NCBI GenBank assembly: GCA_035630195.1
Contig: DASQLD010000142.1
Location: forward strand, 1-8,328
Direction: 5' to 3'
DNA: 8,328 nt
Source: DASQDN01 sp035630195
GTDB lineage: Bacteria; Acidobacteriota; Terriglobia; Bryobacterales; Bryobacteraceae
Shown here one piece after another: positions 1 through 5,763 of this stretch. How positions within the stretch are numbered: position 1 is the stretch's first letter; every line of letters starts with the position of its first letter. A program made the translations under genes and the position numbers. The notes under the pieces were generated by a model. The model was not told the origin of the DNA, searched no databases, and was given only the letters and a program-made list of their open reading frames with translations.

Positions 1-47
1 TTATTAGTAAAGATATTTCAGATACAGATGACTAGCGCCATGGAGCG

Positions 48-392
48 ACGAAGAAGACGCTGAAGGGCGACTTCGGCGAGATCGAGGTGGAGATACCCGG
101 GACCGCAACGGTGAGTTCGAGCCGCGGCTGGTGAAGAAGAATCAGACCCGGTTCTGAGGCTTCGATGACAAAATCCTGTCGATGTATGCGCGTGGGATGA
201 GCACGCGGGACATTCAGCGCCACATCGAAGAGATGTACGGCGTCGAGGTCAGTCAGACGCTGATCAGCGACATCACTGATGCAGTGATGGAGCAGGCGCG
301 GGCTTGGCAAAGTCGTCCGCTCGAGGCATTTTACGCGATCGTGTTTCGATGCGCTGTTCGTCAAAATGCGGCACGAGGGACGGGTAGAGAAC
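48..392 (+). pseudogene. Degenerate IS256-family transposase fragment
   Basis: Three consecutive reading frames together spell an internal piece of an IS256-family (mutator-type) transposase. Bases 48-98 encode TKKTLKGDFGEIEVEIP. Bases 101-346 continue in a second frame with RNGEFEPRLVKKNQTRF, an in-frame TGA at 155-157, then GFDDKILSMYARGMSTRDIQ, the helix-turn-helix-like region, and MYGVEVSQTLISDITDAVME. From 348 a third frame gives DALFVKMRHEGRVEN, which includes the family's catalytic-domain DAL.VK.R.EG block. The frame breaks lie at about 98-101 (one base lost) and 344-348. The family protein is about 400 aa; only roughly its residues 70-210 remain, and the N-terminal region, most of the DDE domain and the terminal inverted repeats are not visible. 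The first 40 bases are AT-rich and unrelated. This is a dead insertion-sequence relic; recognition is firm, its exact ends are not. Confidence 0.87.
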
Positions 393-524
393 GATCACCG
401 ATGCCTCCTCTCGGGAATCCCTGCAGCACAAGGTCGGGCGAGGCTGGAGACGCGTACGCCGCGCATTCCGGAAGCGCTCGGCGAAGAGGTGAGCTGGCCT
501 CGGCCAAAGTCAGACCGGTTTTGT

Positions 525-1076
525 TTATCCTCTTTTCTTTGCCGCCGCCTCTCTCATTTCACGCTCCATCTCTGCGTACCTTCGAGTCAGGTGCGGCACA
601 ATGCCCAGCATCCGTTCGATGAGCATCAGTTGACCACGGCAATGCATCTCATGCTCTTTGGCACTCATCAAGGCTTCGAGCCGAGACTTGGGAGGCTGAC
701 TGGGGTCTTCGCTGATTTGTTCCGCCAGTTTCTCATCCGACAGTTGATCGAGAAACCCCGCAAAGCGTTCTTCCTCGTCCTTCAACAGATCAACCAGCTC
801 CTTTTTGGAACGCTTCTTCTTCTCCTCTGTGTCGAGATCGAGGAAGGCGGTGGCCCAGTCATACTCCTGCATGTTCGTGGTTCCCAAAGAGTGGGCTTCC
901 TGCCACATGCGCGTGCTAACCGCGATATGCGCCAATGCTTGCTCGACCGAACGAGACCCCTCGGCCGGCGTGAAAGTATACTTTTCTTCCGGAATATCCT
1001 CGGCTATCTGAATCGTGTTCTGGCGGACGGTGCGAAAACTCGCCGCAAGCTGTCGTGCTCCGTAGATGTTTTGCAT
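525..1076 (-). CDS. DinB/YfiT-like putative metal-dependent protein
   Basis: The 183-aa product has the layout of the DinB superfamily (DinB_2 type), four-helix-bundle proteins that bind a divalent metal through three histidines; some members are bacillithiol- or mycothiol-dependent transferases, but most have no known substrate. Visible landmarks are the first ligand region VEQALAHIAVSTRMW with H50, and the C-terminal helix KEHEMHCRGQLMLIERMLG (residues 140-158) with H142 and H145. In many relatives the HxxxH pair ends with a His just before RGQ; here that position is C146, so the metal site may use H145 or Cys, or be altered. A charged stretch (about 82-104, rich in E and K) lies in the middle. 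No signal peptide, so cytoplasmic. The ATG at 1076 is preceded by AAGG too close to be an ideal ribosome site. The gene is divergent from the amidohydrolase. Length is normal for the family (150-190 aa). The substrate cannot be told. Confidence 0.87.
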   Translation of the reverse strand: MQNIYGARQLAASFRTVRQNTIQIAEDIPEEKYTFTPAEGSRSVEQALAHIAVSTRMWQEAHSLGTTNMQEYDWATAFLDLDTEEKKKRSKKELVDLLKDEEERFAGFLDQLSDEKLAEQISEDPSQPPKSRLEALMSAKEHEMHCRGQLMLIERMLGIVPHLTRRYAEMEREMREAAAKKRG

Positions 1077-1236
1077 ACCTTAGCGTAAGCCAGGCGAGCG
1101 GCAAATACTCCGACTGGCCAGTGAATTCGGATCATGATTCCAAGGAGCGCCTATACGACGGCGTTCCCGCGCGATTGCCTTGTCTGCGTGTGGCGCACTG
1201 GACTGAAGGCGACCTTCGAGTGTGCCGCAGTGTTCT

Positions 1237-1254
1237 ATCCCGCTCACACGGGAT
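1237..1254. repeat. Small hairpin in divergent intergenic gap, CGGGATGACA motif
   Basis: ATCCCG (1237-1242) and CGGGAT (1249-1254) form a perfect 6-bp stem with the 6-base loop CTCACA. No T-run follows, so it is a poor terminator. The right arm continues as CGGGATGACA, a string that recurs with small changes in the intergenic palindromes at 3559-3604 and, on the other strand, at 7298-7309, suggesting a dispersed REP-like family. Confidence 0.45.
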
Positions 1255-1285
1255 GACACACCGGACGACCCGATGCGGAAGTCTT

Positions 1286-1313
1286 CCCACGTGGGCCAGC
1301 GTGATGTAACATC
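1286..1313. promoter_or_regulatory. Two short palindromes upstream of the amidohydrolase
   Basis: CCCACGTGGG (1286-1295) is a perfect 10-bp palindrome, and GATGTAACATC (1303-1313) is a perfect 5-bp inverted repeat around one base. They lie 26-54 bases before the ATG at 1340, in the gap shared with the divergent DinB-like gene. The position suits operator sites, but palindromes this short also arise by chance, and no clear -35/-10 pair was found nearby. Confidence 0.25.
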
Positions 1314-1339
1314 CTAACGGGAGCTGGAACGTCGCCAGG

Positions 1340-2233
1340 ATGGCCATTGCCGAAGTTCAAAGCCATACCAATCCCCTTGAGTTTTTGCTAGCAGCCGGTC
1401 GCGTGATGGTTCTGGCCGTTACCATGGGGCTGGTCGTGCGGGCTGCTTCGCCGCTCTTCGACTTGCACGTCCATCTCCGGAACGGCGAGGAGTCGCTGCG
1501 GACCTATGAAGCGCAGGTGAAGGAGGCGCGACTGCACGTGGAGGGCATGGGCGCGATGTGGTTCGGCGGTCCGAACCAGGCGCTCACTGGACGACCGACG
1601 CAGACTCGGGCGGCCAACGATGGCATCATTGCGTTGGCGGCCAAGCACCCCAACATATTGCCCATCGTTACGGTCCATCCCTATGATGGCCGAGGCGCGG
1701 TGTCGGAACTGGAGCGCGTCGCGGCTAAGGGCATCAAGGTTCTCAAGCTCCACCCGCACACCCAGAAGTTCGATCTCGTCGATCCGCGTGTGCTGACGCT
1801 CGTTCGACGCTCCGGCGAGCTCGGCGTGATTGCGATGATTGATAATGCGAACATCCTGCCCGGCGACAGCGAGAAGCTGTTCAATCTCGCGCTCATGGCT
1901 CCAAAAACCAAATTCATCTTCGCTCATATGGGTGCGATGAACTTCCGTTTCTGGAACATCCTTAAAGCGGCACGGACAGCCCAAGGCCTTTTTGGGGACA
2001 ACATCTATTTCGATATTTCTGCGATCGTGGTGCTGGTCGCCGATTCGCCTATCGAGGACGAATTCGTCTGGACGATGCGCAATGTCGGGATCGATCACGT
2101 GCTGCTGGGCTCGGATTACCCGCAATATTCGCTCGAGCAGAATGTGAATGCGCTTGGCCGCTTGGCCCTTGACGAAAGCGAGAGGGCGAGAATCTGCTAC
2201 GAGAACGCCCGTGCCCTGTTCGGGCTGCGGTGA
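1340..2233 (+). CDS. Amidohydrolase-family (Amidohydro_2-like) metal-dependent hydrolase
   Basis: The 297-aa protein is a TIM-barrel amidohydrolase of the amidohydrolase-2 type, a family whose members hydrolyse or decarboxylate small ring or amide substrates using one metal ion. Barrel motifs appear in order: FDLHVHLR with the metal-binding HxH (H43, H45), KVLKLHPHT (H138), FIFAHMGAMNF (H196) and LLGSDYPQYS with the catalytic Asp D259. At the strand-5 position, where relatives often carry a His, the sequence reads MIDNAN (D168), so the metal site may be non-standard. The start is uncertain: the ATG at 1340 has GGGAG 16 bases upstream, which is too far, whereas internal ATG codons at 1406 (M23) and 1424 (M29) lie in a hydrophobic segment (residues 15-36, ending VVRAAS) that may be a damaged or weak export signal. 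HxH comes right after this segment, so the catalytic domain is complete. Neighbouring exported genes make an envelope location plausible. The substrate is unknown. Confidence 0.87.
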   Translation: MAIAEVQSHTNPLEFLLAAGRVMVLAVTMGLVVRAASPLFDLHVHLRNGEESLRTYEAQVKEARLHVEGMGAMWFGGPNQALTGRPTQTRAANDGIIALAAKHPNILPIVTVHPYDGRGAVSELERVAAKGIKVLKLHPHTQKFDLVDPRVLTLVRRSGELGVIAMIDNANILPGDSEKLFNLALMAPKTKFIFAHMGAMNFRFWNILKAARTAQGLFGDNIYFDISAIVVLVADSPIEDEFVWTMRNVGIDHVLLGSDYPQYSLEQNVNALGRLALDESERARICYENARALFGLR

Positions 2234-2246
2234 ACAGGGTCATTCC

Positions 2247-2315
2247 GCGGCGCGCCTAAACAGACGTTTCCAGCCGACGGCCCTGCTCCGGTCGGCCGTC
2301 GAACTGCGGCGCGCC
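2247..2315. repeat. attC-like palindromic element (degenerate)
   Basis: GCGGCGCGCC occurs at 2247-2256 and again at 2306-2315, exactly 59 bp apart; its core GGCGCGCC is self-complementary, so the copies can also pair with each other. Between them, CGACGGCC (2275-2282) and GGCCGTCG (2294-2301) form a perfect 8-bp stem with an 11-base loop. The internal strings TTTCCAGCCGACGG and CCGTCGAACTG resemble the paired inner (L) boxes of integron attC sites, and GCCTAAAC on the left resembles an outer core site. The right side lacks the GTTRRRY core needed for recombination. It starts 13 bases after the amidohydrolase stop. It may be a decayed attC or merely a long hairpin repeat; a factor-independent terminator is unlikely because no T-run follows. 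Confidence 0.4.
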
Positions 2316-2555
2316 ATCCCACGGTTTAACGGGTTCCAATTCAACATACTCTTCATGCAAAACTCGTGCCACTCGGAAGTGATCCATTTGACCGTATAGT
2401 CCGCTGGGGCAAAAGTGCCTTGTACACCCAGATACGGAACGGGAGGTCCGGATCGCGCCACGCAAGTTCCGGACTGTCTGTTATTCTCTCCGAACACCCA
2501 GGATCTTCTGCGGGGCGTGTTGCTTCCGATCCTTGAATCAAAGAGAATCAACTCC

Positions 2556-3455
2556 ATGCATTTCAGGCTGGTTTCCTTGTTCGTTTTCCCGTTTGTCTTT
2601 CTTAGCACCTTTGCTACTGCGCAGAAATTGGCGCCTGACATTCCATACGTGGCGAACGGGCACAAACGCCACGTTCTCGATATCTACACCCCGCAAGACC
2701 AGGCTGAGAAGAGTCTGCCCGTCATGTTTTGGATCCACGGAGGTGGATGGCAAACGGGCGACAAGAGCGACGTCGCACTGAAGCCTAATGTGCTGACCGA
2801 ACGAGGATTCGTTTTTGTCTCGACTAACCACCGACTGCTACCGGAAGTGCGAATGGACGACTTGATTCAGGACATCGCCAGGTCCGTCGGCTGGGTGCAT
2901 CGGAATATCGCCAAGTATGGCGGCGATCCGACACGAATCTTTCTGGGCGGACATTCCTCGGGAGCGCAATTGGCGGCGTTGACGTGTATTGATGATCGTT
3001 ACCTGAAGAAGGAAGGTATGTCGTCTAACGTTCTTAAGGGCTGCATCGCGGTGGACGGCGACACGTACGACATTCCCAAGATCATCATGACGGCAGAGCA
3101 CAGGCAGGCGCTCTATGGCGGAAAAATGTTTACCTTCGGTCATCGCCAGAAATTTGGAAACGACCCGGAGAAGCACGTTGATTTTTCGGCCGTGACGCAT
3201 GTTGCCAAGGGCAAAGCAATACCGCCGTTCCTGCTCCTGTATTTTTCCGGTAATCCGGACACACGAGCGCAGGCTGAGCGTCTTGAGAGCGTGCTGAAGG
3301 ACGCGGGGATACCGGCCAAGTCGTACGGCAAGGGTGACAGTAATCACAGCCGCCTGAATAACGATCTCGGCAAGCCCGACGATCCGGCGACGCAGGAATT
3401 CTACAGGTTTCTCGATCCGTTAGTTGGACAGAGTCGACCTGTCCGAGGGCGCTGA
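2556..3455 (+). CDS. Secreted alpha/beta-hydrolase (esterase/lipase-like)
   Basis: The 299-aa protein is an alpha/beta-hydrolase of the carboxylesterase type (Aes / BD-FAE-like), which cleaves ester or related bonds with a Ser-Asp-His triad. The frame is open further upstream, but the start at 2556 is chosen because it begins a clear Sec signal peptide (MHFR, then a Leu/Phe/Val-rich core, ending FATAQ near residue 23) and AAGAGA lies 9 bases before it. Motifs in order: HGGGW oxyanion-hole loop (H61-W65), GHSSG nucleophile elbow with S134, SGNPD with the probable acid D235, and GDSNHSRLNNDLG with the catalytic H264. All three triad positions are present, and the length is typical (270-320 aa), so the enzyme looks intact. 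It should act in the periplasm or outside the cell. It is separated by 322 bp from the amidohydrolase and by 343 bp from the DUF1592 gene, so it is probably transcribed by itself. The substrate is unknown. Confidence 0.9.
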   Translation: MHFRLVSLFVFPFVFLSTFATAQKLAPDIPYVANGHKRHVLDIYTPQDQAEKSLPVMFWIHGGGWQTGDKSDVALKPNVLTERGFVFVSTNHRLLPEVRMDDLIQDIARSVGWVHRNIAKYGGDPTRIFLGGHSSGAQLAALTCIDDRYLKKEGMSSNVLKGCIAVDGDTYDIPKIIMTAEHRQALYGGKMFTFGHRQKFGNDPEKHVDFSAVTHVAKGKAIPPFLLLYFSGNPDTRAQAERLESVLKDAGIPAKSYGKGDSNHSRLNNDLGKPDDPATQEFYRFLDPLVGQSRPVRGR

Positions 3456-3558
3456 GGTAATCGATAGTGATGCGCCCGGTCGAGCCCTACATCGTGGTAA
3501 ACGGCGCAGTGTTTGCGAATTGTGCTCGGATGGTCGGCAGTCCGTCAATTGGGCTGGA

Positions 3559-3604
3559 TTGTGCCGGGAAGTCGGCCAGGGCCAAGCAAGCCCGGGGATG
3601 ACAA
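3559..3604. repeat. REP-like intergenic palindrome
   Basis: An imperfect inverted repeat: TTGTGCCGGG (3559-3568) faces CCCGGGGATGACAA (3591-3604), with GGCCAGGGCC able to pair within the loop. It lies in the 343-bp gap between the alpha/beta-hydrolase and the DUF1592 gene. The CCCGGGGATGACAAC arm matches, with small differences, strings at 1249 and (minus strand) 7298-7309. This is the pattern of a dispersed REP/MITE-like element. The rest of the gap (3456-3558 and 3605-3721) shows no gene. Confidence 0.5.
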
Positions 3605-3721
3605 CGCTCAATGGGTACGCGCTTCGACGCCTACCGAGCGAACCTTGAAAATGACCCTCCTGGATGGGTTGGATGAGTACGTCTGGCGCTCCCCAACCAG
3701 CCAGCTTTGTTGACCTGGCGA

Positions 3722-3780
3722 AACACTCTTCCCCTTGGGTGTTCGTCCCCCGCACGCTCAGTTCGGAGCTCGAGCCTCCG
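3722..3780. promoter_or_regulatory. Two hairpins in the leader of the DUF1592-DUF1552 operon
   Basis: AACACTC (3722-3728) and GGGTGTT (3737-3743) form a 7-bp stem with one G-U pair and an 8-base loop. CGGAG (3764-3768) and CTCCG (3776-3780) form a perfect 5-bp inverted repeat around CTCGAGC. The second ends 18 bases before the ATG at 3799. TTGACC at 3710-3715 resembles a -35 box, but no matching -10 is seen 16-18 bases on. The sites could be operators or mRNA-leader structure; this rests on sequence symmetry only. Confidence 0.25.
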
Positions 3781-3798
3781 TGTTAAACTCCACCCAGA

Positions 3799-5763
3799 AT
3801 GTCCTCAAGCATGGCCGCATCGGTTGCGGCCCGTCGTGTTTCGAAGGCGCCAGTCTCGCTGGGCTTATGCCTCATCCTGTGCCTGGCCTGGCCCTGCCGC
3901 TCAATGGCCGCTGATCATGAAGCTCTCAAGGCCGATGCCGAAGAGTTCTTTCGTAGCCGCGTAACGCCGTTTATCAATACCTATTGCATCAACTGCCACC
4001 AGAACAGGCGGCCGACGCGGGCCGGAGTTAATTTCTCACCAGCGCTGAAGGACCCCGGTCACGCTGCCTTCACCGAACAGTGGAAGAAAGCGGCGGCCAG
4101 AGTGAAGGCGCATGACATGCCTCCCAAGAACGTGGCCCAGCCGAACGATGCCGAACGCGAAATGTTCGCTGTCTGGCTTGAGAAGCTGAAGTACCTGAGC
4201 CAAAAGGATCCGGGACCTTTTATCATTCGACGGTTGACCAAGACCGAATACGGCAACACGCTACACGATCTGTTCGGTGTGGACCCGCCGATTGCCGACG
4301 CGCTGCCGGACGAAGTCAGCGGCGAGGGGTATATGAATTCTCTTTCGCCCCTGCAACTGGAGCAGTATCTGAAGATCGCCGATAAGGTGGTGGCCCGGAT
4401 TGTGGCTCCACAAGGCGCTCCGGCGACCCCAATGCAGAAGCGGCTGTTCGGCGCGACACGTTTCTCAGCGCCTGGCGCAGCGGGGACGGACCAGCGAAAG
4501 GCGGCTCGGGAGGTGGCTCGCTCTTTGGCAAGGAAAGCTTACCGCCGGCCACCGACTGAGGCGGAACTGGATGTCCTGGTTGAGACGTTCGAGCTGGGAA
4601 GGAAGAACAACCTGGGCTACCAGCAGGCGCTTCACCTAATGCTGAAGGGCGTCCTGGTTTCTTCGCAGTTTCTGTTTATTACTCCGGCTCGGGAAGCCGC
4701 GCCGGGCAACGGGATCGTCCCACTGGATGACTATCAGCTCGCTTCGCGATTGTCCTATCTGTTATGGGCCACCATGCCTGACGATGAGCTGATGGCGCTG
4801 GCGGATGAGGGAAGGCTTCACCAGCCCGCGGTTCTGGATGCGCAGGTGCTGCGCTTGCTGAAGGATCGCCGCTCGCGCGCATTTTTCGACGGTTTTGGCG
4901 CACAGTGGCTGGGCGTGGGCGGGTTGAAGCGCCAAGTTTTCGATCCTGCGATGTTTCCGCAAATGACCGTGGCGATGCGCCAAGCAATGTATGACGAAGT
5001 CCGCCTGTTTTTTGACAGCATCGTGCGTGAGAACAAAAGTGTGATGCGTTTCGTGGATGGCGATTACACCTATCTGAACGGAACTCTGGCTTCTGTTTAC
5101 GGCATGGAGAAAACCGTGAAGGGATCCGAGATGCGGAAAGTACGCCTGAGCGATGGCAATCGCGGGGGCGTTCTGGGAATGCCGGGCGTTCTGGCGGCAA
5201 CCTCCTTCCCGAACCGCACGAGCCCGGTGAAGCGTGGCGTGTGGGTGCTGGAGCAATTGCTGGGGGATCATGTGCCGTCGCCCCCTCCTGACGTTCCGGC
5301 CCTCGACAAGCAGGACCAGACGACCGCTACAACCCTTACGATGCGTCAGCGTACCGAGTTGCACCGCACGAATCCGGTGTGCGCGAACTGCCATAAGGTG
5401 ATGGATCCGATTGGGTTCGGTTTGGAAAACTTCGATGCCACGGGGCGGTGGCGGGACCGGGACAGCAATGGCCAGCCGATCGATGCGGGGGGCGAGCTTC
5501 CCAGCGGAGAGCGATTTGCGAGCCCTAGTGATTTGAAAACGATCATCGCCGGACGAAGCGACGTTCTTTCCCGTAATCTGGTAGAGAAGCTGCTCGCCTA
5601 CGCATTGGGCCGACGGTTGGAAGGCTATGACGAGATTGTGGTGGATAACTTGACGCAGGTGGTGGCCGATGACGGGTATCGCATGCAGACGCTCATCAAA
5701 GGCGTGGTTACCAGTTATCCGTTCACACACCATAGAATTGGAAGGAAAGAGGATCTCCAATGA
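3799..5763 (+). CDS. Exported DUF1592/DUF1588/DUF1585-family cytochrome-type protein
   Basis: The 654-aa protein has the domain series found in Planctomycetota, Verrucomicrobiota and Acidobacteriota. In order: a signal peptide (RR-SK start, hydrophobic core about 17-33, likely cleavage near SMA at 35-37); a cytochrome-c-like domain with the haem motif CINCH (63-67) and a possible Met ligand in HDMPPKN (M107); DUF1587 from RRLTKTEYGNTLHDLFG (144 on); DUF1595 around ARKAYRRPPTEAEL (244 on); DUF1592 from LDDYQLASRLSYLLW (309 on); DUF1588 from RGGVLGMPGVLAATSFPNRT (455 on), which holds a second haem-type motif CANCH (528-532) followed by the conserved MDPIGFGLENFD; and DUF1585 at LVEKLLAYALGRRLE (594 on). 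The spacer between DUF1587 and DUF1595 is short, without the extra carbohydrate-binding-type domain seen in some relatives. It should work outside the cytoplasm, binding one or two haems. The biochemical role of the family is unknown. The start at 3799 has no clear Shine-Dalgarno; M5 (3811) is an alternative. It overlaps the DUF1552 gene. Confidence 0.92.
   Translation: MSSSMAASVAARRVSKAPVSLGLCLILCLAWPCRSMAADHEALKADAEEFFRSRVTPFINTYCINCHQNRRPTRAGVNFSPALKDPGHAAFTEQWKKAAARVKAHDMPPKNVAQPNDAEREMFAVWLEKLKYLSQKDPGPFIIRRLTKTEYGNTLHDLFGVDPPIADALPDEVSGEGYMNSLSPLQLEQYLKIADKVVARIVAPQGAPATPMQKRLFGATRFSAPGAAGTDQRKAAREVARSLARKAYRRPPTEAELDVLVETFELGRKNNLGYQQALHLMLKGVLVSSQFLFITPAREAAPGNGIVPLDDYQLASRLSYLLWATMPDDELMALADEGRLHQPAVLDAQVLRLLKDRRSRAFFDGFGAQWLGVGGLKRQVFDPAMFPQMTVAMRQAMYDEVRLFFDSIVRENKSVMRFVDGDYTYLNGTLASVYGMEKTVKGSEMRKVRLSDGNRGGVLGMPGVLAATSFPNRTSPVKRGVWVLEQLLGDHVPSPPPDVPALDKQDQTTATTLTMRQRTELHRTNPVCANCHKVMDPIGFGLENFDATGRWRDRDSNGQPIDAGGELPSGERFASPSDLKTIIAGRSDVLSRNLVEKLLAYALGRRLEGYDEIVVDNLTQVVADDGYRMQTLIKGVVTSYPFTHHRIGRKEDLQ
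5746..5763 (+). promoter_or_regulatory. Ribosome-binding site and ATGA stop-start overlap
   Basis: AAAGAGGA (5746-5753), inside the last codons of the DUF1592 gene, is a good Shine-Dalgarno 7 bases before the ATG at 5760. That ATG overlaps the upstream TGA (5761-5763) as ATGA, the classic arrangement for translational coupling, so the two proteins are probably made in a fixed ratio. Confidence 0.8.

Noticed and set aside
366..1088. Long plus-strand open frame opposite the DinB-like gene
   Set aside because: Its first codons are the transposase relic and the rest is antisense to a recognisable DinB-family protein.
1388..2125. 245-codon minus-strand open frame
   Set aside because: It is antisense to the amidohydrolase motifs and explained by GC-rich codon bias.
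2415..2555. N-terminal extension of the alpha/beta-hydrolase
   Set aside because: The frame is open, but the extension would bury the signal peptide and has no family similarity; the ATG at 2556 is preferred.
3426..3444. GGACAG / CTGTCC inverted repeat as a terminator of the hydrolase gene
   Set aside because: It lies inside the coding sequence before the stop, and no T-run follows.
3424..3755. Short open frames on both strands in the 3456-3798 gap
   Set aside because: They read through the REP-like palindrome (for example a PGDD-type peptide), a common source of spurious small proteins.
4762..5760. 332-codon minus-strand open frame
   Set aside because: It lies fully antisense to the DUF1592 gene, whose domains are clear; the antisense product is rich in His and Arg and shows no family motifs.
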